A stretch of 64,000 nt of DNA from Pseudomonas hamedanensis (GCF_014268595.2 NZ_CP077091.1:4508001-4572000), one strand, 5' to 3'; counted from the stretch's first letter, positions 1-8,877 are shown. A program made the numbers and translations. Notes: generated from the letters alone by a model not told the origin.

Positions 1-1
1 C

Positions 2-184
2 GGCACGTCGGCGATCCGCAATCTGATCCGCGAAGACAAGGTGGCGCAGATGTATTCGGCGATTCAGACCGGCGGGTCGTTGGGCATGCAGACACTGGAC
101 ATGTGCCTGAAGGATCTGGTGACCAAGGGCTTGATCAGCCGCGAGCACGCTCGGGAGAAGGCGCGTACCCCGGATAATTTCTGA
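2..184 (+). CDS. pilT: Twitching motility ATPase PilT, C-terminal end (partial)
   Basis: Sixty codons of an open frame enter from the left edge and end in TGA. The peptide contains IRNLIREDKVAQMYSAIQTG and then GMQTLDMCLKDLV, which is the C-terminal region of PilT-type retraction ATPases. PilT is a cytoplasmic hexameric ATPase that depolymerises type IV pili. The Walker motifs lie outside the window. PilU is a close paralogue with a similar tail, but the neighbourhood matches the pilT side of the P. aeruginosa locus and the short tail ending in DNF fits PilT. The frame is intact to its stop. Confidence 0.85.
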   Translation, partial: GTSAIRNLIREDKVAQMYSAIQTGGSLGMQTLDMCLKDLVTKGLISREHAREKARTPDNF

Positions 185-192
185 GGGACGGT

Positions 193-302
193 GATCGTTC
201 CCACGCTCTGCGTGGGAATGCAGCCCGGGACGCTCTGCGTCCCTGCCGAAGCGGACGCGGAGCGTCCATTGATGCATTCCCACGCGGAGCGTGGGAACGA
301 TC
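193..302. repeat. Long palindromic intergenic repeat, GTTCCCACGC type, copy 1
   Basis: The element opens with GATCGTTCCCACGCTCTGCG and closes with its near inverse CGCGGAGCGTGGGAACGATC. An inner pair of arms lies around GGACGCTCTGCGTCC. It sits between pilT and the convergent NlpC/P60 gene. A near-identical copy lies at 26393-26498. Confidence 0.85.
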
Positions 303-311
303 AATCGCGTG

Positions 312-929
312 TTAGCGCTGAACTACGCGCAACTGCTGTTGCTCTTTCGGCAACACCCGCTTGGCCACGACGTAGTGCTTCTGCCAGTACGGTTTGTTCA
401 GCGTGTCGATGCTTACCGCTTTGCCGCGGCGCGGGGCGTGGATGAAGCGGTCGTTGCCCAGGTAGATGGCAACGTGATTGACCCGACGGCTCTTGATGTT
501 GAAGAAAATCAGGTCGCCCGGCTTCAGATCCTTGCGTTCGACTTTCTCGCCGTGACCGCTGGCCATGGCATTGGAGGTGCGTGGCAGGTCGAAGGTGGCG
601 TCGTTGAACGCGTATTTCACCAGGCCGCTGCAATCAAAGCCTTTACTTGGGCTGCTGCCGCCCCAACGATAAGGTGTACCGAGAACGTTCACCGCACGGC
701 TCAGCACGTTACTGCTTTCCTTGCTCGCCATCGGTGGCACCAGCTTGCTGTGGCTCTTGCTGCTCAGCGTGGTGGTTTTGCTCTTGCTGCTTTTGCTCGA
801 AGGAGCCGAAGCATGGGATTTAGGGGTGAAGCCGTTGACGTTGGGAAGACGTTGCTCACGATTGGTGGCGTGGGCGGCCAGTGGCATTAATAGGCAAATA
901 GTTAGCCATGTCTTGAAAAATGGTCGCAT
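312..929 (-). CDS. Secreted NlpC/P60 (C40) peptidoglycan peptidase
   Basis: A 205-residue protein with a cleavable signal peptide (about residues 1-21, ending AAHA). A Ser/Lys-rich linker spans about 35-65 and an NlpC/P60 domain about 73-185. The catalytic Cys is C100 in GFDCSGLV, with His152 in NHVAIYLG and His164 in FIHAP as the expected partners. This family hydrolyses D-glutamyl-meso-DAP or related bonds in cell-wall peptides in the periplasm. The start was set at the ATG that opens the signal peptide; the frame stays open upstream but that part has no export signal. It converges on pilT across a palindromic repeat. The cell-wall substrate is not determined by the sequence. Confidence 0.88.
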   Translation of the reverse strand: MRPFFKTWLTICLLMPLAAHATNREQRLPNVNGFTPKSHASAPSSKSSKSKTTTLSSKSHSKLVPPMASKESSNVLSRAVNVLGTPYRWGGSSPSKGFDCSGLVKYAFNDATFDLPRTSNAMASGHGEKVERKDLKPGDLIFFNIKSRRVNHVAIYLGNDRFIHAPRRGKAVSIDTLNKPYWQKHYVVAKRVLPKEQQQLRVVQR

Positions 930-1177
930 TAGGCGTGGCTCTTGAGTGGTAGCGCGCAACTTTATAACAGCTTTTTTTGCCGCTCCGAGGCCGTTCATCG
1001 ATTCCTTCGGCTTGCTACGGAACCAAAAAAGCACAAAAAGTACGCAATTGTCCGACAGAAGTCAGGTTCTACAAGGGTTTCGCGCTAGCAACGGTAACAT
1101 TTGCCATACGTCGGGCACCTGTAAAAAAGTCACAAAGAAATGAAGAATATTTATCTATCGAGTGCAATGAGGTTTTA

Positions 1178-1612
1178 ATGAACAGCTATCAGCTACCCCG
1201 TGTGCAGGAAAAAGACACCCACAGCAAAGTCATCGGCTATCTGCTGTGGATTTTCGGCTTCACCGGCGCGCACCGCTTTTATTACGGCAAGCCGGTGACC
1301 GGGACGGTCTGGTTTTTCACCTTCGGTTTGCTGGGGATTGGCTGGCTGATCGACGTGTTTCTGATCCCGGCGATGGATCGCGAAGCAGACCTGCGCTTTA
1401 CCGCCGGGCCAATCGAGTACAACGTCGCGTGGATCCTGCTGACCTTCCTCGGTGTGTTCGGCGTGCACCGGATGTATCAGGGCAAATGGATCAGCGGTTT
1501 GCTGTATCTGCTGACGGGAGGGTTGTTCTTTCTGGGCGTGCTGTATGACTTCTGGACGCTGAACGATCAGGTGTCGGTGCGTAACGCGCAGAAGCGCGGC
1601 GCCTTCCAATAA
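1178..1612 (+). CDS. TM2 domain membrane protein (two TM2 repeats)
   Basis: A 144-residue integral membrane protein with two tandem TM2 units. Each has the signature G-x-HR-x-Y-x-G followed by a helix and a D-x-(F/W) turn: GAHRFYYGKPVTG near residue 30 and GVHRMYQGKWISG near residue 95. The start ATG follows GAGG at a good distance, whereas an open frame further upstream has no comparable site. TM2 proteins are widespread and their role in bacteria is not established. A palindromic repeat follows immediately, then the convergent pyrC'. No function is assigned. Confidence 0.85.
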   Translation: MNSYQLPRVQEKDTHSKVIGYLLWIFGFTGAHRFYYGKPVTGTVWFFTFGLLGIGWLIDVFLIPAMDREADLRFTAGPIEYNVAWILLTFLGVFGVHRMYQGKWISGLLYLLTGGLFFLGVLYDFWTLNDQVSVRNAQKRGAFQ

Positions 1613-1614
1613 GT

Positions 1615-1746
1615 TGTGGCGAGGGGATTTATCCCCGTTGGGCCGCGAAGCGGTCCTGAATCTGAGAACGCGGTGGATATGATCCACCGCGCGCGATGGC
1701 TTCGCGACTGCTTCGCAGCCGAACGGGGATAAATCCCCTCGCCACA
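1615..1746. repeat. Paired palindromic repeat, GGGGATTTATCCCC type, copy 1
   Basis: Outer arms TGTGGCGAGGGGATTTATCC and its inverse GATAAATCCCCTCGCCACA flank about 90 bases. The repeat fills the space between two convergent genes. Related copies lie at 9451-9579, 46556-46687 and 51355-51488. Confidence 0.85.
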
Positions 1747-1763
1747 AGTTCCTCAGCAGCAGG

Positions 1764-3035
1764 TTATGCCTGGTGGGTGATCCGCCCATCCACCAGCGTA
1801 TAGCGCACCACCCCCGGCAGACTGTGACCGATGAACGGGCAGTTCTCGCCCTTCGACAGCCACTGCTCACCTGCCACCGTCGATGCCTTCGGATCGAACA
1901 ACACGATATCCGCCGCACCGCCTACTGCCAGTTTGCCCGCCGGCAAGCGCAGCGCTTGCGCCGGGCCTGCGCTAAGACGCGCCAGCAGCGTCGGCAGATC
2001 GAGCAAACCATCCTCCACCAGCGTCATCGCCAGTGGCAGCAGCAGTTCAACACTGCTGATGCCCGGCTCGGTCGCGCCGAACGGTGCCAGTTTGGCGTCG
2101 CGCTCGTGGGGCTGATGATGGCTGGAGATCGCCGAAACCACGCCGGACTTGACCGCCTCGCGCAGGCCATCGCGGTCAGCGCGGGTACGCAGCGGCGGTT
2201 GCACGTGATAGAGGCTGTTGAAGTCGATCAGCGCTTCGTCAGTCAGGATCAACTGATACAGCGCGACATCGGCGGTGACTTTCAGGCCACGGGCCTGCGC
2301 CTGGGCGATCAACGCCACGCCGCGAGCGCTGGTCAGCTGGCTGAAGTGCGCACGCACGCCGGTTTGCTCGACCAGCAGCAGATCGCGAGCAAGCGCCACG
2401 GTTTCGGCGGTTTCCGGGATGCCCGGCAGGCCGAGGAAACTGGCGACGGCGCCTTCATGGGCCAGACCGCCCTCGGCCAGGTCGTGATCCTGCGAGTTGA
2501 AAATCACCGTCAAATCGAAAGTCGCCGCGTATTCCAGCGCCCGGCACAGGGTGCGGCTGTTGCGGAAACTCTCCAGACCGTTGCCGAACGCCACGCAACC
2601 GGCGTCGCGCAAAGCCACCAGTTCGGCCAGTTGCTCACCGTCCAGGCCTTTGCTGAGTGCGCCAATCGGGAACACCTTGGTGTTGCCGGCTTCGCGGGCA
2701 CGGTCGAGGATCAGTTCGGCCACGGCCGAGGTGTCGAGCACCGGTTTGGTCTTCGGCGGGCAGCACAGGCTGGTCACGCCACCGGCAGCGGCGGCGCGGG
2801 TTTCGCTGACGATCGAGCCTTTGCGGCTGTAGCCCGGCTCGCGCAGGGCGACGTTGAGGTCGACCAGGCCAGGCGCGGCAACCAAACCGTGGGCATCAAT
2901 CGTTTCGACAGCGTTGAAATCGGCCGGCGCGGCGCCAAGGGCGACGATCTTGCAGGCTTCAACGTGGATGTCGGTGATTTGATCCAGGCCGCTGCTTGGA
3001 TCGATGACGCGTGCGCCGAGGATGCTGAGCTTCAC
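1764..3035 (-). CDS. pyrC: Dihydroorotase-like protein PyrC' (inactive homologue)
   Basis: A 423-residue amidohydrolase-fold protein. In active dihydroorotases the first metal-binding motif reads H-x-H-x-R after GLVD. Here it reads [10 protein letters not shown], so positions 61 and 63 are Asn and Ala and two zinc ligands are missing. In P. aeruginosa and P. putida such a PyrC' is reported to be catalytically inactive but required to assemble the aspartate transcarbamoylase dodecamer with PyrB. The GTG start overlaps the pyrB stop by four bases (GTGA), so the two are translationally coupled. It is the last gene of pyrR-pyrB-pyrC'. A true dihydroorotase must be encoded elsewhere (inference). 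Confidence 0.92.
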   Translation of the reverse strand: MKLSILGARVIDPSSGLDQITDIHVEACKIVALGAAPADFNAVETIDAHGLVAAPGLVDLNVALREPGYSRKGSIVSETRAAAAGGVTSLCCPPKTKPVLDTSAVAELILDRAREAGNTKVFPIGALSKGLDGEQLAELVALRDAGCVAFGNGLESFRNSRTLCRALEYAATFDLTVIFNSQDHDLAEGGLAHEGAVASFLGLPGIPETAETVALARDLLLVEQTGVRAHFSQLTSARGVALIAQAQARGLKVTADVALYQLILTDEALIDFNSLYHVQPPLRTRADRDGLREAVKSGVVSAISSHHQPHERDAKLAPFGATEPGISSVELLLPLAMTLVEDGLLDLPTLLARLSAGPAQALRLPAGKLAVGGAADIVLFDPKASTVAGEQWLSKGENCPFIGHSLPGVVRYTLVDGRITHQA

Positions 3036-4036
3036 TGGGCGTTCTCCTGCTCGAATTGACGTTGCGCAGTCTGCCCGCTCATGGCCATGGACAGCACGGC
3101 CATACGAATCGCGATGCCGTAAGTGACCTGATTGAGGATCACCGAGTGCGGGCCGTCGGCCACTGCCGACTCGATTTCCACGCCGCGGTTGATCGGCCCC
3201 GGGTGCATGACGATGCAATCCGGTTTGGCCCCGGCCAGACGCGCGGTGGTCAGGCCGAACAGGCGATAGAACTCGCCCTCGCTCGGCAGCAGGCCGCCGG
3301 TCATGCGCTCCCGTTGCAGGCGCAGCATGATCACCACGTCGACATCTTTCAGGCCCTCGGCCATGTCGGTGTAGACCTTGACGCCGTATTGCTCGATGCC
3401 GATCGGCAGCAGGGTTTTCGGCGCGATTACGCGGATGTCCGGGCAACCGAGGGTTTTCAGCGCAAGCATGTTCGAGCGCGCCACCCGCGAATGCAGGATG
3501 TCGCCAACGATGGCCACCGAGAGATTTTCGAATCCGCCCTTGTGCCGACGGATGGTGAGCATGTCGAGCATGCCTTGCGTCGGGTGCGCATGACGGCCAT
3601 CGCCGCCGTTGATGATCGCCACTTGCGGGCAGACATGCTCGGCGATGAAGTGCGCAGCGCCGGAATCGCCGTGGCGCACAACGAACATGTCGGCGGCCAT
3701 GGCTTCAAGGTTGCGCAAGGTATCGAGCAACGTTTCGCCCTTGCTTGCCGACGATGTCGACACGTTCAGGGTGATCACGTCCGCCGACAGCCGTTGGGCT
3801 GCCAGTTCAAACGTGGTGCGGGTGCGCGTGGAGTTTTCGAAGAACACGTTGCACACGGTCTTGCCGCGCAACAACGGGACTTTTTTCACCGCCCGGGCAC
3901 CGACTTCGAGGAACGAGTCGGCAGTGTCGAGGATTTCCGTCAGCAACTCGCGGCGCAGGCCATCGAGCGAGAGGAAGTGGCGCAGCTGGCCCTGATCATT
4001 GAGCTGCAGCGGGCGCTTGGTATCTAGAGGCGTCAT
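3032..4036 (-). CDS. pyrB: Aspartate carbamoyltransferase catalytic subunit
   Basis: A 334-residue protein that joins carbamoyl phosphate and aspartate in pyrimidine synthesis. The carbamoyl-phosphate loop STRTRT is at residues 69-74. HPTQGMLD, the C-terminal [10 protein letters not shown] and the R-x-Q-x-E loop (LRLQRERM) are also present. The pseudomonad enzyme has an N-terminal extension relative to E. coli PyrB, and [15 protein letters not shown] matches that form. The ATG was preferred to an upstream TTG because the N-terminus then agrees with other Pseudomonas PyrB. It lies 27 bases after pyrR and overlaps pyrC', consistent with one operon and a PyrB-PyrC' complex in the cytoplasm. Confidence 0.97.
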   Translation of the reverse strand: MTPLDTKRPLQLNDQGQLRHFLSLDGLRRELLTEILDTADSFLEVGARAVKKVPLLRGKTVCNVFFENSTRTRTTFELAAQRLSADVITLNVSTSSASKGETLLDTLRNLEAMAADMFVVRHGDSGAAHFIAEHVCPQVAIINGGDGRHAHPTQGMLDMLTIRRHKGGFENLSVAIVGDILHSRVARSNMLALKTLGCPDIRVIAPKTLLPIGIEQYGVKVYTDMAEGLKDVDVVIMLRLQRERMTGGLLPSEGEFYRLFGLTTARLAGAKPDCIVMHPGPINRGVEIESAVADGPHSVILNQVTYGIAIRMAVLSMAMSGQTAQRQFEQENAQ

Positions 4037-4063
4037 CGCGAGGGGGACTCTCAATAGGGCGGA

Positions 4064-4570
4064 TTAAAGGGTGACGTCTTGCAGTTCAAGCGTCAGCGGC
4101 TCGGGGCCGGACAGCTTGACCCGCTGGTTGGCGGCCAGTGTCAGGGTGGCGCCGACCACGTTCGGGCGGATCGGTAGCTCACCGGCGTCCAAGTCCAGCA
4201 GGCAGACCAGGGTGACGCTGGCGGGGCGGCCGTAGTCGAACAGTTCATTCATGGCGGCGCGGATGGTCCGACCGCTCATCAGCACGTCGTCGATCAGCAC
4301 CAGATGCTGGCCTTCGATCTCGAAGGGCAGGGCGGATGGGCGCACTTGCGGGTGCAGGCCGTTCTGGCTGAAGTCGTCGCGGTAGAAGGACACGTCCAGG
4401 GTGCCCAGTGGCGCATCGCTGGCCAGCTCTTTGAGCAGCGCCTGCGCGACCCAGATGCCGCCAGTGCGGATGCCGATGTAACGCGGTTCGCTGATGTCAC
4501 GCTGGGCAAGGTGCGCCTTGAGGCGGGTCGCCATCTGGCTGATCAGATCGGCGGGATTGGGCAGGCTCAT
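4064..4570 (-). CDS. pyrR: Pyrimidine operon regulator / uracil phosphoribosyltransferase PyrR
   Basis: A 168-residue type I phosphoribosyltransferase fold. The PRPP-binding motif [13 protein letters not shown] spans residues 90-102. A GIRTGGIW segment near residue 33 resembles the PPi loop. In Gram-positive bacteria PyrR attenuates pyr mRNA. In Pseudomonas it is linked to pyrBC' regulation and the mechanism is less clear. No attenuator was recognised between pyrR and pyrB. It heads the leftward operon, preceded by an intrinsic terminator that separates it from ruvX and by a GGAG-like site before the ATG. Confidence 0.93.
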   Translation of the reverse strand: MSLPNPADLISQMATRLKAHLAQRDISEPRYIGIRTGGIWVAQALLKELASDAPLGTLDVSFYRDDFSQNGLHPQVRPSALPFEIEGQHLVLIDDVLMSGRTIRAAMNELFDYGRPASVTLVCLLDLDAGELPIRPNVVGATLTLAANQRVKLSGPEPLTLELQDVTL

Positions 4571-4623
4571 GGTTGCTCCTTCGTGAATCCGGGCCGCGTC
4601 CTGCCGGACAAGGCTCGGTTTAT

Positions 4624-4650
4624 AACCAAAAGAAAAGCGCCGAAGCGCTT
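4624..4650 (-). terminator. Intrinsic terminator after ruvX
   Basis: Read on the minus strand, AAGCGC-TTCG-GCGCTT forms a six-pair stem with a UUCG loop followed by TTTTCTTTT. It starts one base after the ruvX stop codon, so algH-ruvX transcripts should end before pyrR. Confidence 0.8.
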
Positions 4651-4651
4651 G

Positions 4652-5089
4652 TCAGGATTCAAACAATGCAGTGTTTTCATCGAGCCAGCCCTGCAACAGC
4701 AGAGCGGCGGCGATGGCGTCCACCGGGTTGTCGCGGTAACTGCCTTTCTGCCCGCCACGCACCAGCCGCTCGCCTTTGGCTTCAAAGGTGGTCAGGCGTT
4801 CGTCGTGAGTATAGAAAGGCAGGTTGTAGCGGCCGTTGAGGCGTCGGGCGAACTTCTCGGCGCGTACACACATGTCGCTGGGCGTGCCGTCCATGTTCAG
4901 CGGCAGGCCGACCACCACGGCGTCGGGCTTCCATTCTTTTATCAGCGCTTCGACCTGATCCCAGTTCGGCACGCCGTTCTGCGCTTTCAAGGTGCACAGC
5001 TCGCGGGCCTGGCCGGTAATGACCTGGCCGACCGCGACGCCGATCTGTTTGGTGCCATAGTCGAAGCCGAGAATCAGGCGCAGGGCCAT
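4652..5089 (-). CDS. ruvX: Holliday junction resolvase-like / pre-16S rRNA nuclease RuvX (YqgF)
   Basis: A 145-residue RNase H-like protein. The N-terminal LGFDYGTKQIGVAVG holds the first catalytic Asp, and DAVVVGLPLNMDG and a C-terminal DERLTT follow, in the order found in YqgF. In E. coli the family acts on the 5' end of pre-16S rRNA; a Holliday junction role has also been proposed. The start overlaps the algH stop by one base (TGATG), so the two genes are coupled. The length is normal for the family. Confidence 0.93.
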   Translation of the reverse strand: MALRLILGFDYGTKQIGVAVGQVITGQARELCTLKAQNGVPNWDQVEALIKEWKPDAVVVGLPLNMDGTPSDMCVRAEKFARRLNGRYNLPFYTHDERLTTFEAKGERLVRGGQKGSYRDNPVDAIAAALLLQGWLDENTALFES

Positions 5090-5661
5090 CAGGCGTGACC
5101 TGCCTGGCTGGTGAGCAGATTGAGGTCGACCCCCAAATGCCGCGCCGCCGCTTCCAGGCGCAACTCGCTGCTGGTATTGAAGAGGATGTCGGCGTTATAC
5201 GGGCAGGTCAGCCAGGCGTTGTCGGCCAGTTCGGCTTCCAGTTGCCCGGCTTCCCAGCCAGCGTAGCCGAGGGTGATCAGGCTTTTCGACGGGCCGACGC
5301 CATCAGCGATGGCGAACAGCACGTCCTGCGACGTGGACAGGGCCAGGTCGCCTTCCAGCTGCGCGGTGGCCTGGAAGATCTGGCCGGCGGGATGCAGGAC
5401 AAAGCCGCGATCGGTCTGCACCGGCCCGCCGATGAAGATCGGCACATGCTCGCACAGGGCCGGCGGCTCGATGTCCGGGCGCAGTTGTTCGAGGATGTCG
5501 GCCAGACTCAACTCTTGCGGCCTGTTCACCACCAACCCCATCGCGCCATTGGCCGTGTGCTCGACGATGTAGGTCAAGGTGTGGGCAAAATTCGGGTCGG
5601 CCATGTGCGGCATGGCGATCAGGAAGTGATGCTTGAGGTAGCTGGGGCTGACGTTTTTCAT
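5089..5661 (-). CDS. algH: YqgE/AlgH family protein
   Basis: A 190-residue protein with the family signatures LKHHFLIAMPHMADPNF at the N-terminus, GAMGLVVNRP, GGPVQTDRGFVLH and LGYAGWEAGQLE. AlgH was named for an effect on alginate production in P. aeruginosa; the biochemical role of the family is unknown. The ATG at this position gives the usual N-terminus MKNVSPSYLK, and an open frame extends 12 codons further upstream without family similarity. It is coupled to ruvX, as in many gammaproteobacteria. Confidence 0.92.
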   Translation of the reverse strand: MKNVSPSYLKHHFLIAMPHMADPNFAHTLTYIVEHTANGAMGLVVNRPQELSLADILEQLRPDIEPPALCEHVPIFIGGPVQTDRGFVLHPAGQIFQATAQLEGDLALSTSQDVLFAIADGVGPSKSLITLGYAGWEAGQLEAELADNAWLTCPYNADILFNTSSELRLEAAARHLGVDLNLLTSQAGHA

Positions 5662-5728
5662 GTGCGCTAGTGTGGCGTTCGAGGGGCGAACTGACAAGCT
5701 GGAGATGTAAGCAACACACCGATCAACT

Positions 5729-5816
5729 GTAGGAGTGAGCCTGCTCGCGATAGCGGAGTGTCAGTCAAATATTCAGGTTCTGGCACACCGCTATCGCGAG
5801 CAGGCTCACTCCTACA
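5729..5816. repeat. REP pair, GAGCCTGCTCGCGATAGC type
   Basis: GTAGGAGTGAGCCTGCTCGC and the inverse GCGAGCAGGCTCACTCCTAC face each other across about 40 bases, between the starts and ends of the leftward genes tonB3 and algH. Confidence 0.88.
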
Positions 5817-5832
5817 AGGGATTTGCGGTGTG

Positions 5833-6732
5833 TCAGTTGCTGGAGAGCTTGTCGCCCCGGGCAAATTTCCAGGTGCGGATGATTTCCAGGCGGTCGATAT
5901 CCGACAGATCCCCGGTAAACGGTGCAAACGGCGCGGCCAGGCGAACGATGCGCTGCGCGGCCTGATCGAGCAGCGGCTGGCCGGAGGATTCGAGCACCAG
6001 CACTTCATACAGCGAACCGTCGCGGTTGATCGAGACCATCAGACGCAAATTGCCGTAGATCTGTTTGCGCCGTGCTTCTTCGGGATAATTGAGGTTGCCG
6101 ATGCGCTCGACCTTCTTGCGCCAGTCGTCCTTGTACCAGGCGCCTTTGTCGCGCATGGTCGAGGCGGCGCTCAGACGGTGGATGCGCGGGCGTTTGGCGT
6201 ACAGCTGTTGTTCCTTGGCCAGTTCCGCTTCCAGGCTGGCGATGTCGCTGGACAGCTGTGAGCTGTCGAACGTCGGCGCGTCGACTGTCGGTTTGACTTC
6301 GGTTTTGCTTTCTTCTTTTTTGGTCGGCGCTTTTTTCGGTTTCGGCGCGACGGTGGTCACCGCTGCCTTGGGCGCAGCTTCCTGCACTTCTGGCTTGGCG
6401 GCCGGCGGCGGGGTGACTTTTTTGACCTGGTTGTCCTGGAACGGCGCGACCTCGGTGGTCTTGGGAATCGCTTTCTTGTCCAGCGTGCCGCTGCCTTCCT
6501 GATTTTCCTGGGCGAGGAAGTCAGCCTTCTCAGGCTTCTTCTCGGCCTTGAAAGTGGCCAGGGTGATTTCCAGGGTTTTGCTGATCTGCTGCGGCTCGAC
6601 CATGGTGAAGCCGACACCCAGCAGCAGCGCCAAATGAATCAGCGCCGCGAGAAACAGGGTAAAACCGAGGCGATCGGCCGGGCGCACGCCACGATGGGCG
6701 AGTTCAGCGGGCAGATCGGACGGGAGGGTCAT
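5833..6732 (-). CDS. tonB3: Energy transducer TonB (TonB3 type)
   Basis: A 299-residue TonB-family protein. It has a short cytoplasmic N-terminus, one membrane anchor (about residues 23-45) and a long Lys/Pro/Ala-rich periplasmic spacer (about 60-170). The C-terminal TonB domain contains GNLNYPEEARRKQIYGNLRL and then ESSGQPLLDQAAQRIVRLAAPF. TonB couples the proton gradient to outer-membrane transporters. Its position between algH and gshB next to pilG is that of P. aeruginosa tonB3, which has been linked to twitching motility. No Shine-Dalgarno is visible, and a terminator-like hairpin ends four bases before the ATG (see 6734-6791). Confidence 0.88.
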   Translation of the reverse strand: MTLPSDLPAELAHRGVRPADRLGFTLFLAALIHLALLLGVGFTMVEPQQISKTLEITLATFKAEKKPEKADFLAQENQEGSGTLDKKAIPKTTEVAPFQDNQVKKVTPPPAAKPEVQEAAPKAAVTTVAPKPKKAPTKKEESKTEVKPTVDAPTFDSSQLSSDIASLEAELAKEQQLYAKRPRIHRLSAASTMRDKGAWYKDDWRKKVERIGNLNYPEEARRKQIYGNLRLMVSINRDGSLYEVLVLESSGQPLLDQAAQRIVRLAAPFAPFTGDLSDIDRLEIIRTWKFARGDKLSSN

Positions 6733-6733
6733 G

Positions 6734-6791
6734 ACAAAAAAACCAACATCGCGTTTTTCAGAGGCTGCGCATGATAACGCAATGTTGGTTT
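6734..6791 (-). terminator. Terminator-like hairpin between gshB and tonB3
   Basis: Arms at 6776-6791 and 6740-6755 pair over 16 positions with one mismatch. On the minus strand the 3' arm runs into a T tract (6742-6736). The tonB3 ATG follows almost at once. It should end gshB transcripts and could limit tonB3 expression. Confidence 0.7.
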
Positions 6792-6839
6792 CGCGCCTTG
6801 GGCTTCACGCTTCAAGCGACAGACTGCATGTGACGTGCA

Positions 6840-7811
6840 TCAAGCTTGTGGCTTTTTGCCGGCCGCTTGCAGCTTTTTATCGATGGCATCCATCAGCATG
6901 CCGCCGATATCAGTGCCAAACGCATTGTCGATTTCGCGGATGCAGGTCGGGCTGGTGACGTTGATTTCGGTCAGGTGTTCGCCAATCACGTCGAGGCCGA
7001 CGAACAGCAGGCCTTTCTCGCGTAGGGTCGGGCCGACCTGGGCGGCGATCCAGCGATCCTTGTCGCTCAACGGACGCGCTTCGCCACGGCCGCCGGCAGC
7101 GAGGTTGCCACGGGTTTCGCCCTGGGCGGGAATGCGCGCCAGGCAGTAATCCACCGGCTCGCCGTCGATCATCAGGATGCGTTTGTCGCCGTCCTTGATC
7201 GCCGGCAGGTAGGCCTGGCCCATGATTTGCTGGCCGCCGAGTGCGGTCAGGGTTTCCAGGATCACTGACAGGTTCGGGTCGCCGGCACGATGGCGGAAAA
7301 TCGAAGTGCCGCCCATGCCGTCGAGCGGCTTGAGGATCACGTCACCGTGTTTCGCCGCAAATTCGCGCAACACGTCGGCGCGGCGGCTGACCACGGTCGG
7401 CGGCGTGCACTGCGGGAACAGCGTGGCGAACAGCTTTTCATTGCAGTCGCGCAGGCTCTGCGGCTTGTTGACCACCAGCACGCCGGCGGCTTCGGCCTGC
7501 TCCAGCAGATAAGTGGAGTAGACGAATTCCATGTCGAACGGCGGATCCTTGCGCATCAGGATCACGTCCAGGTCGCTCAGCAGCTGGTCCTGCTCGGCGT
7601 CCAGTTCGAACCATTTTTCCGGATTGGCGAACACTTTCAGCGGCTTCATCCGCGCCCGTGCCTGGCCTTCGCCCTGATACAGGTCGCGCTGCTCCATATA
7701 GAACAATTCCCAGCCACGCTTCTGCGCGGCCAGCAGCATGGCCAGCGAGCTATCCTTTTTATAGGAGATGCTGGCGATAGGGTCCATGACAATCCCGACG
7801 CGAACGCTCAT
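6840..7811 (-). CDS. gshB: Glutathione synthetase
   Basis: A 323-residue ATP-grasp enzyme that joins gamma-glutamylcysteine and glycine in the cytoplasm. Family features in order are VGIVMDPIASISYKKDSS at the N-terminus, RKDPPFDMEFVYSTY, KPLDGMGGTSIFR (the glycine-rich ATP-grasp loop), and FVGLDVIGEHLTEINVTSPT near the end. The length matches bacterial GshB. It is transcribed away from pilG, with about 225 bases of shared upstream region, and a terminator-like hairpin follows it. Confidence 0.96.
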   Translation of the reverse strand: MSVRVGIVMDPIASISYKKDSSLAMLLAAQKRGWELFYMEQRDLYQGEGQARARMKPLKVFANPEKWFELDAEQDQLLSDLDVILMRKDPPFDMEFVYSTYLLEQAEAAGVLVVNKPQSLRDCNEKLFATLFPQCTPPTVVSRRADVLREFAAKHGDVILKPLDGMGGTSIFRHRAGDPNLSVILETLTALGGQQIMGQAYLPAIKDGDKRILMIDGEPVDYCLARIPAQGETRGNLAAGGRGEARPLSDKDRWIAAQVGPTLREKGLLFVGLDVIGEHLTEINVTSPTCIREIDNAFGTDIGGMLMDAIDKKLQAAGKKPQA

Positions 7812-8036
7812 TGGGTTTTCCTCGAAATTTGGCTACCGGATCGGTATTGAAAAAGTGCCGCCAGAGTGGCGCCGGGCGTGTTTCGGGTCAAGGAAAAACC
7901 CGTCGATAGATTGCATCTGGAGACTGTGCTAAAAAGGCTGGCAGAGCGCGCCGCCCCTTGGCTATCAAGGGTTTGGGGCCAAAACTCACAGCAAAACGGA
8001 CAATTTGATTCGCAAAGGCGACGGTAGAACCCTCTT

Positions 8037-8441
8037 ATGGAACAGCAGTCCAGCGCCTTGAAGGTCATGGTGATCGACGACTCGAAAACGATTCGCCGCA
8101 CCGCCGAAACATTGTTGAAGAATGTCGGTTGCGAAGTGATCACCGCCATCGACGGTTTCGATGCGCTGGCGAAGATCGCCGACCACCATCCGGGGATCAT
8201 CTTTGTCGACATCATGATGCCGCGTCTGGATGGCTATCAGACCTGCGCCCTGATCAAGAACAACAGCGCCTTCAAGGCCACGCCGGTGATCATGCTGTCC
8301 TCCAGGGACGGGCTGTTCGACAAGGCCAAGGGGCGGATTGTCGGTTCTGATCAATTTTTGACCAAGCCGTTCAGCAAAGAAGAACTGCTCAATGCGATCC
8401 AGGCCCATGTTCCGGGCTTCGCCGCTGTTTTGCCGCAGTAA
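8037..8441 (+). CDS. pilG: Twitching motility response regulator PilG
   Basis: A 134-residue single-domain CheY-like receiver. Phospho-acceptor Asp58 lies in FVDIMMP, acidic pocket residues are in VIDDS near 14-15, and the conserved Lys is in TKPFS. In P. aeruginosa PilG is phosphorylated by ChpA and promotes pilus extension and cAMP signalling. It is the first gene of the pilGHIJ-chpA-chpC operon. An AACCCTCTT stretch precedes the ATG and only a weak ribosome site is seen. Confidence 0.95.
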   Translation: MEQQSSALKVMVIDDSKTIRRTAETLLKNVGCEVITAIDGFDALAKIADHHPGIIFVDIMMPRLDGYQTCALIKNNSAFKATPVIMLSSRDGLFDKAKGRIVGSDQFLTKPFSKEELLNAIQAHVPGFAAVLPQ

Positions 8442-8501
8442 GACACGCACAGTGACGCTCGGCCAGCGGGCCGGCAGTCGACCAGAAAAATGGGGAAGAC
8501 C

Positions 8502-8867
8502 ATGGCACGTATCCTGATCGTCGATGATTCGCCGACTGAAATGTACAAACTGACCGGCATGCTCGAAAAGCACGGCCATGAAGTACTCAAGGCCGAGAAC
8601 GGCGCCGATGGCGTGGCCCTGGCCCGTCAGGAAAAACCCGACGCGGTGCTGATGGACATCGTCATGCCCGGCCTCAACGGTTTTCAGGCGACCCGTCAGT
8701 TGACCAAGGATGCCGACACTGCGCACATCCCGGTGATCATCATCACCACCAAGGATCAGGAGACCGACAAGGTCTGGGGCACCCGCCAGGGCGCCAAGGA
8801 TTATCTGACCAAACCGGTCGACGAAGACACCCTGATCAAGACCCTGAAAAACGTGCTCAAAGGCTGA
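8502..8867 (+). CDS. pilH: Twitching motility response regulator PilH
   Basis: A 121-residue stand-alone receiver with phospho-acceptor Asp52 (VLMDIVMPG), VDDS near residue 8 and a conserved Lys in LTKPVD. PilH acts opposite PilG in the Chp pathway, promoting retraction or serving as a phosphate sink. The ATG follows GGGGAAG at about five bases; an in-frame ATG four codons upstream overlaps that site and is less likely. The distance to pilI is ten bases. Confidence 0.95.
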   Translation: MARILIVDDSPTEMYKLTGMLEKHGHEVLKAENGADGVALARQEKPDAVLMDIVMPGLNGFQATRQLTKDADTAHIPVIIITTKDQETDKVWGTRQGAKDYLTKPVDEDTLIKTLKNVLKG

Positions 8868-8877
8868 TCGCGCGATC

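Noticed and set aside
191..445. Short frame across the GTTCCCACGC repeat
   Set aside because: Most of it is palindromic repeat and the rest is antisense to the NlpC/P60 gene.
4037..4054. Upstream TTG start for pyrB
   Set aside because: The extra six residues are not part of the Pseudomonas PyrB N-terminus and the ATG is better supported.
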